From the NCBI GenBank assembly GCA_963932465.1, contig OZ010792.1, positions 110,788,935 to 110,852,934 on the forward strand: DNA of 64,000 nt, written 5' to 3'. Position numbers and translations under genes: made by a program. A model generated the notes under the pieces. The model made no database searches. It was given only the letters and a program-made list of their open reading frames with translations, and was not told where the DNA came from. Of the stretch, positions 22,005-33,327 are shown in pieces (position 1 is the first letter of the stretch; each line of letters begins with the position of its first letter). The stretch comes from Maratus speciosus (Eukaryota > Arthropoda > Arachnida > Araneae > Salticidae).

Positions 22005-22655
22005 GAATTTGAAGTTTGATGAAAATTCGTGCATTAGTTCTTGAGATAGAGCTACAGCGGAAATTCTGAAAAATGTAGCATAGCAGCGCCACCTGTTGGG
22101 CGATTTACACCAAAAATAAACAGCACTAAATGATATCAAGGTATACCTGAATCTGAAGTTTGTTGAAAATCTAAGCGTTAGTTCTTGAGATAAAGCTATT
22201 GCGGAAATCGCAAAAAATACAGCATAGTAGCGCCACCTGTTGAGCGATTTACACCAAAAATTAAACAGCACTAATTTATACGTCAATTCATGTCAAGGAC
22301 TAACTAAATCTGAAGTTTGATGAAAATCCGTGCAATAGTTCTTGAGATACATCTCTTGCGAAAATCGTGAAAATGCAGCACAGCAGCGCCACCTGTTAGG
22401 CGATTTACACCAAAAATTAAACAACACTAATTTATATCAGGGACTAACTAAATCTGAAGTTTGGTGAAAATTCGTGCATTTTTTCTTGAGTTAGAGCTAT
22501 TGCAATAATCATGAATAATGCAGCATAGCAGCGCCACCTATTGGGCGATTTTCACCAAAAACTAATCAGGTCCAGTTTATATCAAGGTCTAACTAAATAT
22601 AAAGTTTTGTGAAATTCCGTGCATTAGTTCTTGAGATAGAGCGCCCACAAAATTT
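22005..22655. repeat. tandem array, 4-5 copies of a ~145-155 bp unit
   Basis: GCGCCACCT recurs at about 22086, 22231, 22386 and 22531. Each copy is preceded by GAAGTTTG.TGAAAAT and TTCTTGAGATA and followed by GCGATTTACACCAAAAA. The array lies wholly inside the TTAA element. Confidence 0.85.
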
Positions 22656-22659
22656 TTGT

Positions 22660-22735
22660 CACATACAGACTCACAGACTCACAGACAGATTGACAGAGTG
22701 ACAGGGTGACAGACAGACTCACAGACAGACATTTT
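22660..22735. repeat. CAGACTCACAGACAGA-type microsatellite
   Basis: Irregular repeats of ACAGACTC and ACAGACAG directly follow the last array unit. The same position in the element at 59691-60412 holds a CGGACAGA repeat. Confidence 0.8.
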
Positions 22736-23001
22736 CTAAAAACCATCAAATCGTGTTCTGGACATTCTAAAACGTATAAATTCGTCGAAAACCGGAAGTC
22801 GAAATTTTTCACGAATCCAATACTTTCTTCTTCTAAAGATAGAAGAAAGTAAAAAGACATCTTTTAAGAAGAGTACACAGAAAAAAGATGTTAAAAATAT
22901 GAATTTCCCGAGAAGATATTTTAAATATACGAATGCATCAAAAGTCCATAGACTTAACATTACGGAGGAGAATCCCGCTGCTGAGTGACCAGCCCCCTTA
23001 A

Positions 23002-23730
23002 GAAAAGAAAAAAGAAGAGGGGACAATGTAAAGGTCTAATGTAAAGGTGATTCGACTAGGTGATGCACACGGAGCCATGAGAGAAAAATTGTTTAAATGT
23101 GGTTAAGCCACGAAAAATAAAGTAAAAAAAAAAAGACTAATCAAGTTAATATTAAGTTAAAAGAAACTGAAAAGTATAACAATATATAAGTGAGAAAGAG
23201 AAAATAAGGAAAAAAGGTGAAAATATTCCATTAGATCCAAAAATGGCAGACAAATGAGCTCTCTCTATCTGCCGTAATTTATCGTATTAAAATTAGACTG
23301 GTGCGAATCGATTAGAAATGCCTACTAATTAATACTTAGAATTTTCTTAAAGGATCATTTACACTTAGAAATCATACTAAACTTGAAAATTTTCAATAAA
23401 TTTTGACGTATTTAGTGTCTTCAGAAAATTTTACTTTAGGATACCAAACGGGAAGTCGTTCGGTCAATCAGTTTAGGAACTTTGCAGGTTTAAAGTTTGG
23501 AATTCCTTGTGCTAAATTCGTTTTTAATCGTTAAAAAACAGATTATCACGCGGGCAGTTATTATCAGTTTTTTAAGCAAAACGCAAAAAACTACTAAGTG
23601 GAATGAGCTGTAATTTCCGATTCGTTCATTTGAAGCTTCTAGAAATTTATATCTGTTAATATATATATATTGGTTATAATTCATATTTTTTTTTTCGAAA
23701 ATTAATTTTAAAATGCATGGGTCTGTTTAA
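23002..23730. other. unassigned AT-rich sequence
   Basis: No gene or repeat partner is recognised. Confidence 0.4.
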
Positions 23731-23893
23731 GAGCAAAGTCTAGCAGTTTAGGGGTCAGCGCGGGTGATTCCGGACTGGTCAAGGTTCACTCAATCGTTTA
23801 TCCTTTCGGGATCGATAAAATGAGTACCAAGATTGCTTGGAATCTAAACACTGAAGGTCCAGCGTTATAGGCTGGCCACCTGAACGGGGCATA
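23731..23893 (+). repeat. tRNA-derived SINE fragment
   Basis: The head has an A-box-like TTAGGGGTCAGCGCGGG and a degenerate B box, GGTTCACTCAA. It is followed by a conserved SINE body word, TTTCGGGATCGATAAAATGA. This phrase is shared by tRNA-derived SINEs of many invertebrates. The 3' tail boundary is uncertain. Confidence 0.6.
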
Positions 23894-23933
23894 TGGTGTA
23901 TAGCAACTCAGAGTCCATGGTCAAGAAAACAGA

Positions 23934-24445
23934 CACTGTAAAAAAAGTCGTGATTTTTCCTGCACTTTATGACATAATTTCTCACCGCACCGATGCTGTG
24001 AAAGCGAAATCAAGCAACAAGAGAAGCAAAATTCGAATTATTTCTGTCACGTGCACCACGCATCCAATAGCAACGTGACTTTCCCTATACTTGAGAAATT
24101 TTACAACACTCTTAACGATAGCAGCTTTAAATTTTACAAAAACTGTGTTGGCCGCTGCGTTGCCATCATCTTTTGTTGTAAAATACAGTGATTTTTCCAG
24201 CTCATTATGTTGTAATTCTTCAAGCAGCGATGCTGCAGAGTCAAATTCAAGCACCGATTCTGCGAAATGGAATTCAAGCAACAAGTGAAGTAAAAATCGA
24301 ATTCTGTCTTTCACGTGAACCACACAGCCAATAGCAACGCAAAATTTTACAGCACTCTTAAAGACAGCAGCTTGTAAATTTTACAGCAATTATGTTGGCA
24401 GCCAGAGTGCCAGAAACTTTTGTAGAAAAATACTGATTTTTTTTT
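23934..24445. repeat. two-copy tandem duplication, period about 264 bp
   Basis: CAAGCAACAAG.GAAG recurs at 24011 and 24275, followed in both by a CACGTG.ACCAC block, CCAATAGCAACG and an ACACTCTTAA..A-type phrase. The first copy starts with CACTGTAAAAAAA, so the duplicated unit may derive from a CACTG-type MITE. Open frames on both strands here are by-products. Confidence 0.7.
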
Positions 24446-25096
24446 TTTTTTTTAATGAACTGGGCTCTGTAGGTCATGATTTTTAAAGCTGTTGATCAAT
24501 CAACTCCCCAATTCTCCTCGCTAATGTTAACCCATTCGGCGTGGAATGCTTTCCTATTATTTAACATATCTCCTCAGAGAATTAATATTTCTCGAATATA
24601 TATATATTTAAATAAATAAAAATTCGTCTTTGGTTAAATAGTCGATTAACTAATTTATAACTGGCGATAACATTGAATAGTATCCAAGTAAAAAATAATT
24701 CACATGATTTCCTCAATCATAAATTGTAGTCAAAGTAAGTAAATGAAATGATCGAATTTCTATTTCCGTTGTCTTGGAAATCTGTTATTCTAGCGCGTAA
24801 ATTTTTCAAATAGATAGAAATTCTGGTGGGCAAAAACTTAAGCTTTGTTAAGCTATTTGAGTTCATAAAGCAGTTCATGATCGGAATAATTTTCTTTAAT
24901 TATGTGAGTGGTCTTTGCGCATAGTTGTTAAACGCTATATATATTTTTTAAAAGTATTTATAGTTAATGCAACTGTACAGCCCGAATTTTTAAAATTGAA
25001 TTTCCGAAAATGAAGGTTATGAAGAAAAGAAAAATAGAATTTTTAAATTGAAAAACAAATAATGACAACGTTGCGGAATTTTTTTTTTTTTATCTA
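24446..25096. repeat. fragment related to the TTAA-element ends, then unassigned sequence
   Basis: Positions 24480-24600 carry CTCCTCGCTAATGTTA and ATATCTCCTCAGAGAATTAA. These match the inner parts of the terminal repeats of 21589-22997. The rest is AT-rich and unassigned, with a T-tract at about 25080-25091. Confidence 0.5.
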
Positions 25097-27894
25097 TCTA
25101 TAATTATAAAGAGGTAAAAATTGTTTATTTGTAGGAGGTAAGCTCTGGAACTACCGAACCGATTCCAAAAGTAATGGTATCAAAATGATGGTGTTGGTCC
25201 AACTTAGAACATAGGCTATATCTTATGTCCGTACCACTGTCTAAAAGGGGGTGCAGGAACAAAAAATCGTTCGAAATTGCGATTTATGTGTTACTGAAGG
25301 GCCTAGAAAAATGAAATTTGAATGGCAGTTACTTATAAGACACTAATGATCACTAAGGACGTTTCTTAAACAAATCGAATTTATAAAGGGGTGAAAATGC
25401 GCAAAAAGCGTTCTAAAAAATGTTCTAAATGGCGATTTTTACTCAAATATAGGAAGTACCAAACCGATTTAAAAAATAATGGAGTCAAAATGATGATGAC
25501 AATTCTTGCTCCACATAGGCTACATTTTATGTCGGTGCCACTACCCCTAAAGGGGGTGCAGGAACAAAAAAACGTTCGAAATTGCGATTTTTGTGTTACT
25601 GAAGGGTCCAGATACATGGAATTCGGCATGGTAGTTACTTATTACATATATATTATCTCTAAGAACATTTTTTAAAAAATTCGAAAATTAAAAGTGATAA
25701 AAATGCGCAAAAAGCTTTCTAAAAACGTTCCAAATGGCGATTTTAACGCAATCTCAAGAAGTACCAAAGCGAGTTAAAAAATAATGGTGTCAAAATGATG
25801 GTGACAACCCTTGCTCCAACATAAGCTACATTTTATGTCGGTGCCACTACCCCTAAAGGGGGTGCAGGAACAAAAAAACGTTCGAAATTGCGATTTTTGT
25901 GTTACGGAAGGGGCCAGATACATGGAATTTGGCATGGAAGTTACTTATTAGATATAAATGATCTCCAAGAACATTTCTTAAAAAATTCGAAATTTAAAAG
26001 AGGTGAAAATGCGCAGAAACCATTCTAAAAATTTTCTAAATGGCAATTTTTGCGCAATCTCAAGATGTACCAAACCGATTTAAAAAAAAAATGGTGTCAA
26101 AATGATGGTGATAACCCTTGCTCCAACATAGGCTACATTTTATGTCGTTGCCATTACCCCCAAAGTGTTCGAAAATGTGATTTTTGTGTTACTGAAGGGC
26201 CTAGAAACATGAAATTCGGAATGGTAGTTATTTCTAAGTTATAAATGATCTCTAAGAACATTTCTTAAAAAATTCGAAATTTAAAAGGGGTGAAAATGCG
26301 CGAAAAGAGTTCTAAAAAATTTTCTAAATGGCGATTTCTACGCAATCTCAGAAAGTACCCAATCGATTTCAAAAGTAATGGTTGGAAATTGATGACAGCC
26401 CTTGCTCCAATATAGGATCTACTTCATGTCGGCGTCACTACCACCTTGCGGTTGCATTTTAAAAAACGTTCTAAATAGTGATTTTTGTGATACTGAAGGG
26501 GCTAGCAACTTGAAATTTGGCAAGGTAATTACTTAAGAGATGTAAATGCTCTCTGAGAAGAGTTCCTTAAAATTTGAAGTTTAAATGGGGTGAAAATAAA
26601 CGAAAAGCGTTCCAAAAACGTTCTAACTAGCGATTTCTACGCAATCTCAGGAAATATAAACCGATTTCAGATGCAATGGTTTCAAATTGATGGTGACAGT
26701 CCCCACTCCAACATAGCCTATATTTTACGTTGTTGTCACTACTTCCCGGGTGTTACAGGAGCAAAAAATGTTCTAAATATCATTTTTTGTGTTAACGAGG
26801 GCGGTCTAACATTTAAAATTTGGAATGGTAATTACTTCAAAAATGCAAATGTTTTCTAAGAATTGTCGAAAGAAAATTCCAAATGTGAGCGAAAAGCGTT
26901 CTATAAGCGTTCTAAATTACGCTTTTTATGCAATCGTATGAAATACGAAACCTATTTTAAACATAATTGTTTCAAATTGATGGTGATAGAACCTGGTTAA
27001 GCATAAGCTATATTTTATGTCGTGGCACAACCCCTAGAGGGTTGCAGGAGCAAAAAACTTTCTAAATTGAGATTTCTGCGGTACTGAAGAGGCTAGAAAC
27101 TTTAAATATAGCACGGTAGTTACTTAAATAATATAAATGTCCTCAGAACAGTCGAAAATAAATTCGAAATTAAAAAGGTGTGTAGCGAAAGGAATGAGTG
27201 AAAAGCATTCTGAAAGAGCCCTAAATTACGAATTCTATGGAATATCAAGAAATAATAAATCGATTGCAGAAGTTATTTGTTGCGAATCAAGAGCGATAGT
27301 CCCTGATCCTATACGGTCTATATTTTATGCCGGTGTCACTACCACCTGGTTGGCAGGAACAAGAAGAAAGCCTTTAAAAACATCTAAATTCCGTTTTCTA
27401 TAGAATACTAGGAAATACCAACCGATTCCAAGGTTAATGTTGGCAAATTAATGGTGACAGTCTCTGTTTCAACGTTTTTCAAGACATTCTATTTCAACTC
27501 TGTTTCGGCATTTTCTGGTGGTGCCACTTACACCAGAGAGGTGGTAGACTGTTAGACAAGAATCTTGGAATTTGACATGATGGTTAATTTTAAGATGTAA
27601 ATGTGTTAAGATGGTTTCTAAAAAATTCAAAACTTTAAATGAATACTGAAATGGTTATAAAAGTCTCAAAATGATTTCTAAATTATCATTTATTTGGAAT
27701 TCGTTTTAGTTCTTATTATTAATTAAAATCTCATTTCTGTCTATTGCACTTTTATAATGAAGTTTATTCAAACTGTGGCTTAATTTGTAATTTCTGAATT
27801 ATTCCAAAAAGTGTTCCTCTAATAAAAAATAATCATGCAAATATCACTTGGCCTATTTCAACTATTACGCGAGCAAAGCCGCGGGGTTTGCTAG
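25097..27894 (+). mobile_element. non-autonomous Helitron with internal ~300-bp tandem array
   Basis: The 5' end TCTATAATTATAAAGAGG, followed by GGAACTACCGAACCGATT, resembles the 5' ends of arthropod Helitrons. The 3' end has a stem-loop, AGCAAA..GGGGTTTGCT, directly followed by CTAG. The insertion lies between A (25096) and T (27895), as Helitrons require. Between the ends are about nine units marked by ACCGATT-type words near 25153, 25457, 25763, 26068, 26357, 26655, 26945, 27251 and 27416. There is no Rep-helicase coding sequence. The small ORFs inside are repeat by-products. Confidence 0.8.
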
Positions 27895-29448
27895 TATATA
27901 TATAAACAACTGATTTTCTTAGAAAATAATTTGTAGCATGGTGCCTAGCTACTCCTTTATGAAGGTAGTCTAATATAGTAAAGTGAGTTTTAAGATTTTG
28001 TATATGATCGAGTGTCTCCTGAATTCTAACATTTGTGCGTGAATGCGCTATCTATTCTGTCATTTATTTAAGGCTTTTGTCAAATCCAAAGGAGCTACTT
28101 TCTGACACATTTAACTCTTAAATATCTGGTGTTGCTTTTCGGCAACATACCCAATTTAGGCTCTTAAATACTATTAGAATAATATTGAAGCTATAATGCT
28201 AATGTTGCCAATAAAATATATTCTGAAAATATTATTAAATCGATTTTCAACATGTAGATGGCAACACTTGTGCTGTTTACGAATAAAGATAGATTTATTT
28301 TTTCAATTGTTGCTACCTGTTCTTTTTGTTCTGTTTGGAAGCTTGCGCAATATCTTATTTTGATCTGCAGTGAGCAAGTAAAATTTATTTCTTATCATAG
28401 CTCCCAAAATTCTTGTGTATTTAATATTATAGAATTTTATCAAGGAAAATTATTTTTTTCAATTAAGCACCAGTATTGCCGATTTGTAACAAACTGTTTT
28501 TTAGCCGTAAACTATACTTAAAACAAAATATGATTTTTTTAAGTATTTTTTCCATGATTTATTTAAAAAATGAAAGCCAAAAAACATTATTACAATGATT
28601 TTTGAAAAATCAGGCATTTAAAGGTTAAGTAGCTTTCATTACAAAAAGTAAAAAGATACCTACCTATTGCAGCCGTCCGGAGGTAAGCACTTCCGAAAAC
28701 TTTTGGTATATTTTCACCGATCATGACCGCCCAGACCCCAAAACCACTCTCCGTTCAAAATGTATATATGTATCTGATTTTTGTCATGCGATAACTCTCG
28801 TATTTATAAACCGATATGGATGAGATTTATTGTGTGTATAGTACATACAAATGTCCCGGCCGAGTTCGTTGGAGAACTTCATCCGCCATCTTGTTTCAAA
28901 ATGGCGGCCATTTCAATATTTAAAACTTAAAAAAAAATACACAAAAAATTTAGAAATCCAAATTTATTTTATGTTTAAGTGATAGGTATCGATACAAGGA
29001 TACAGGAGTATTTTTTGTTTCGTCTCTAACTTAAAAAATGGTTGAGATATAGCAGTTTGAAATTCTAGGGTGGTTTAAATTTTGAAAAAAGACAACAATA
29101 CAAAAAAATCAGGTATTAATGTATGAGTGTTAGTGAACGTTAGCTTCAAATTCTCGCCAAGCTTGGCGACCAAGAATAAGCAACCACAAATGATGCCAAC
29201 TTAGCTGTAGTTTACTAATTTGGTGTAAATCTCATTCAAATTCGGCATTGACGAATATATTCTTTTGTTGGGTTCGTCGCATTTTAGCTTCTTAAAATTT
29301 GAGTAAAATTTACAAAATTTTAAAACCAAGAAATAAGGAATTTTTATTGAATCATCTAATCGAGTTCCACTAATTTTAGCTTCATGTCTTTGAATAAAAT
29401 AAGCTATACTATTATTTTAACACAATAAAACTGATTGGTAAAGTTATC
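27895..29448. other. mostly unassigned; old repeat fragments
   Basis: Positions 28076-28110 match the start of the dispersed repeat at 7390. A small palindrome, CCGCCATCTTG..AAAATGGCGG, lies at 28879-28909. Its AAAATGGCGGCC word recurs at 62280-62310. The plus-strand ORF at 28258-28521 has no recognisable motif. Confidence 0.4.
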
Positions 29449-29735
29449 ATACGAATTGAATATTTCCAACTGAGCGAAAAAATGCACAGGCTGGGTATCG
29501 AACCCAGATCCTTGGCTTACAAGGCCAATGCTTTACCGTTTAAGCTAACTAGGCCGACATCCAGCCAGCAAGTTTCGCTCAGAAAACCATGAGCGAATTC
29601 TGAGCGAAACATGCTGGCTGGTTGTCGGCCCAGTTAATTTAAACGGTAAAGCATTGGCCTTGTAAGCTAAGGATTTAGGTTCGATTCCAAGCCTGGGCAT
29701 TTTTTCGCTCAGTTGGAAATATTCGATTCGTAAAA
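29449..29735. repeat. fold-back element B with paired tRNA-like heads
   Basis: Two arms (29449-29582 and 29600-29735) are reverse complements, beginning ACGAATTGAATATTTCCAAC outside and closing at an inner hairpin CCAGCCAGCA..TGCTGGCTGG. Each arm contains a tRNA-like segment with its 5' end toward the centre, the same plan as 200-508. Both elements have GTCGG next to the tRNA 5' end. Confidence 0.75.
29484..29553 (-). other. tRNA-like segment (anticodon-like TGT), left arm of B
   Basis: The minus strand reads TAGCTTAAACGGTAAAGC (D-arm and A box), a stem TTGGC/GCCAA around loop CTTGTAA, and a T-arm CTGGG/CCCAG around TTCGATA (B box GGTTCGATACC). A TGT anticodon would be threonine. The acceptor strands do not pair, so a functional tRNA is unlikely. 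The right-arm partner at 29626-29697 has a decayed T-stem. Confidence 0.6.
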
Positions 29736-29743
29736 TAAGCCAC

Positions 29744-29774
<31 letters not shown>

Positions 29775-29782
29775 CATGAACA

Positions 29783-30145
29783 TGAAAGCTACCTTTTCCT
29801 CCCAGCACATGCCGAAAGGACTTTTTTGAATTCATTTTTGATCGAGAACGAAGGGAATTTACAAGTAACTTGTTTAGAAACTATGTAATCGAAAGACGTG
29901 TTCCAATTTTGGTAAAGGCAGAAGATCTTTCAAAAAATACTGTCAAAATGGGCGTTTTGAACTAAATCCCCGATGCAATAGCACGCATAAGTAATTTATT
30001 TATCTAAAAATGGAAAACACCATTCAATTCCAAATCCTTTCAACAGTCAGGCCTACCAATTTTATGCCTTTACGCTTAACAATTATAAAATCTGCCACGA
30101 AGTTTCACATTGTTGAGCAGGGAATTTGGGAACAACCTTAAGTTT
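29783..30145. repeat. dispersed repeat, partner of 7390-7790
   Basis: It matches 7390-7790 in the same orientation through several ordered blocks (see that entry). It is preceded by an A-tract at 29746-29774. Confidence 0.6.
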
Positions 30146-30239
30146 CACAAAGCATATCTGAATCTAAGGGAATCTGATGGTCAAGATTATTTCTTGCAAT
30201 GATATGATAATTAGTGTAGGGTTTAAGCATGCAGGCAGA

Positions 30240-30638
30240 CAAAAAGAAAACTATAAATCGTTAAGACTTACGAATATTTAATTATTCATTTCTTGGCTAT
30301 TCAGTAAAAGTACAAACACTAAATAATTCTTGACTATAAAGAGTATATAATATATACTGTAAAACCAGATTTAAAATATAATTAAAGGTGAGAATCGGAT
30401 CCACATGGATCCCATCATAAATAAAAGAGGGACAACGCCCGATCATCAAGACAGCGGTCGGCAGAGACGGTCTTTCTCTGGCCAATGCTTAAAAGCATCT
30501 CCGTCGTCTGTGCCCAGATATCTGGATGCTCATCCTTGAATTTTTGCTGGGCTAACAATTATTTGCCTGGGAATCAGACCCCGAACCGTGAACGCGGTTT
30601 TCAAGGCATCTGGTGTGCGGCATTGTCTCGCCGCCACA
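30240..30638 (-). repeat. 3' LTR of the large gypsy element (lower boundary approximate)
   Basis: On the minus strand, downstream of integrase, a CAAGATGGCCGAA purine-rich stretch is directly followed by TGTGGCGGCGAGACAATG, the expected LTR start. The same CAAGATGG.CGA-TGTG junction occurs at the 3' LTR of the element at 51361-56014. No 5' LTR copy is found in the window, so the lower end is a guess. Confidence 0.5.
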
Positions 30639-31079
30639 TTCGGCCATCTTGACTCTTCTGTGTCCTCACAGAGGTCACCTACCAATGGTGCTGAATTAGG
30701 TACCGTTCGACTTTCATGGAACCTGAACAATACTAGAAAAACACACACAAAAACAAACAACATGACAAATAATTGCAATATCAAATCACTAAATACAGAC
30801 GAACGCAGTCTTTCCAAATAAAAATAAAACATTGAATGCCGTTCCAGTTCTTGATTTAAAAAAGAGTAATGTGCAGGTGAGTCTGTCACTTAGATGCAGT
30901 TCTGTGAACAATATAAAAAGTTTTTTCCTTGTGTAAAATAGTTACTAGAATGGATCGAATGAAGAGTTCGAATGCATAGAGAGTTCACACACACACTTTT
31001 AAAACACAGTAAAAAAGATGACATGAACGAAAAAAAACACACAAAAAAAACCACCAACTTGAACTAACACTATGTTTAC

Positions 31080-32240
31080 TTTGGGTTGGAGAAGCCCATG
31101 GCTTCATGTAATCAGCTGCAGTAGAGGTCACTCTTGGACCCTCTTGGAAGCCCACTTTTTAAATATCATATCGATCATTGTTCTTCACTTTAATCTCTTT
31201 GTATGGACCAAGGAATTTTGGTCTTAACTTCATACCGACTCCAAATTGAGTTCTTTGAATCGCAACTAAATCACCAATTCTATAACATTTCGCTTTTTTG
31301 CGTTTACAATTTAAAGTTTTGAGATTTTTCTCTTGCATTTTTAATATATGTTGTTTTGCGATATTTCTGCTGTTCTGTCTTTCCTCGACAAACGCGTTTT
31401 CATGTTCTTCATCAAGAATTTGTTTCCCTTTTAAATCATCTTTATCTCTAATTTTTACTTCCGTTGAAAGCTCAAAAGGTGTGTATTGGGTGCTTCGGGA
31501 AATCGTACTATTTATTATTCGTTGAATAGCAGGTACATATTTATACCACTTCGACGGATCATCGATAGTTAATTTAGCAAGGATTGATATGAGAGTCTCC
31601 TGTTGTCATTCTATCTGTCCGTCCGTTTCCTCAGAGTATTCCCGTTGTAATTAGAACATGCTCAATATTTTCATCTTCGAGATACTTTTTAAACTCACTA
31701 GGGTGAAGGTGGCACTTCGGTCGCTAACTATTTGCTTTGGATTTCCGAATGTAGCCTGTTGGATTTTTAATTTAGAGATTGCTTCTTTAGCGGATGTCTC
31801 TTAATTGGATAAAACCATAGAAATTTTGTAAAAGCGTCCACTACAGAGAAGATAAAATTATAGTTTTTGTTGGTCGAAGGCACTGGGCCTAAGTGGTCAA
31901 GCTGATGAGTTTGAAGGGGGGAATCCTGTTTAGGGATGGGATTTAGCAATCCTTCACCTTTCCCTCTCTTTCTGTTGTATAGGATGCATCTACACAATTT
32001 CCTATAACACTTTCGATTTGTTTTCGAATACTAGGGATCTAATAATCCTGCTTTATTATTGATTCGGTCTTGGCTACAGCGTAATGTCCTTTATTATGAA
32101 TTTCGCGAACAATTTCTTTTTGCAGGATTTCCGGTACTATAATTAATTCTTTACCATCATCATATTTGTACACAATATTTTTCCTAACAAAATAATCTTT
32201 GCTTTCATTTTTCTCAACTAGTGTTTTGATAGTTTTAATG
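31080..32240 (-). pseudogene. gypsy integrase of the large element
   Basis: Motifs in order on the minus strand are an HNKGHYAVAKT zinc-finger histidine region, QTHQLDHLGPVPSTNKNYNF (first catalytic D), VVDAFTKFLWFYPIK, a region near 31700 with an IVSDR-like word (second D), and a C-terminal part with IGDLVAIQRTQFG. At least three stops or shifts interrupt it, near 31620-31680, 31800 and 32030, so it is inactive. Confidence 0.8.
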
Positions 32241-32761
32241 TCATCGTCTTCGTTTTTGTGCTTTGGTTAATTTTGTTGTAATTTCATATGAACGTGTTGT
32301 GACTAATACGGTGTTACGACTCAGCGCATCAACGTGTTTCATTTGATTTCCGGACCTGTGGACAATTTGATAATCTAATGTGCTAAAAACTTGACTTGAC
32401 AAATCTAATGTGCTGAATTCTTGTAGAAATAATGCCCACACCTTGCCACTTTCGGGGTAAGATCTTTCTTCTCTAATGTTTTCTGAAAGGCGGAACAGTC
32501 AGTTACTATTTCACATTTATTCCCTAACAGGTATGTCCGAAATTTCTTTAATGCTTCAATAACAGCAAGCGCTTCGAGCTCGTAACTACTATATTTGGCT
32601 TGGGCGGGTGTTGTTTTCTTACTCATGAAATGAACGGGATGTAAATTTCCATAATCGTCTTTTTGTAACATGAGTGCCCCAAAACCTAAGCTGCTAGCAT
32701 CCGTGTGTAATTCTGTCTCTGCCCCTCGTCTAAATACGTGCAATACCGGTTTATCAGACAT
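32241..32761 (-). pseudogene. gypsy RNase H with an in-frame internal duplication
   Basis: The domain reads LHTDASSLGFGALMLQKDD, SSYELEALAVIEALKKF, TDCSAF, then HVDALSRN. It should continue from the -LEKKDLTPKVAR- block into ALFLQEF. Between QEF and DYQIVHRSG there is an extra short stretch containing FSTLD twice. A frame break lies near 32440. The RT motif VFSTLD is normally found in the RT palm, not here. Confidence 0.75.
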
Positions 32762-32766
32762 TTTTT

Positions 32767-33132
32767 TTATATTTGGAAAGCTTCCTTTTGACTTGCTCCA
32801 AAATTAAATTCGTTCTCCGTTTTTAGAAGATCACCCAAGAGTTTAGCGATTCTAGCATAATTAGCTATATATTTTCTAAAATATCCAGTTAATCCTAGGA
32901 AAATCTGGAGTTGTTTCTTATTTTGTGGCTCAGGGAATTTCTCAACGGCCAATGTTTGTGTTTCTGAAGGGCGAATCGTTCCGTTTTCCACTATGTGCCC
33001 TAAAAACTCGATCCTTCTCTTCAAAAACTGACATTTAGAAAAATTAATTTCAAGACCATACCCTGATGCTACCTGAAACACACGTTTCAATTTAGAAAAG
33101 GCCTCTTTTTCAGTCTGTGCAGCATGGGCCAT
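32767..33132 (-). pseudogene. gypsy RT thumb and connection
   Basis: The translation contains FSKLKRVFQVASGYGLEINF, SKCQFLKRRIEFLGHIV, and FLGLTGYFRKYIANYARI, standard blocks just after the RT active site. The YxDD loop and palm upstream are missing. Immediately upstream lies a copy of the RNase H segment (33132-33319) instead. Confidence 0.8.
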
Positions 33133-33319
33133 TTGGTTAATTTTGTTGTAATTTCATATGAACGTGTTGTGACTAATACGGTGTTACGACTCAGCGCATC
33201 AACGTGTTTCATTTGATTTCCGGACCTATGGACAATTTGATAATCTAATGTGCTAAAAACTTGACTTGACAAATCTAATGTGCTGAATTCTTGTAGAAAT
33301 AATGCCCACACCTTGCCAC
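33132..33319 (-). repeat. 188-bp direct duplicate of 32262-32449
   Basis: The two segments are exactly 870 bp apart and differ at one base that I can see (ACCTGTGG versus ACCTATGG). The rest of the element is clearly older, so this duplication is recent, or it is an assembly error. It borders a run of 16 G at 33328-33343. Confidence 0.85.
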
Positions 33320-33327
33320 ATTACCAA

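Larger units (their letters stand above)
21589..22997. mobile_element. 1.4-kb TTAA-flanked element with tandem array and microsatellite
   Basis: Terminal inverted repeats of about 125 bp start GGGGACTGGTCACTCAGC on the left and GGGGGCTGGTCACTCAGC on the right (read inward). They share GATGCATTCGTATATTTAAA and are flanked by TTAA (21585-21588 and 22998-23001). The interior holds a tandem array (22005-22655) and a CAGA-type microsatellite (22660-22735). No transposase is present. A related end fragment lies at 24480-24600. Confidence 0.8.
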
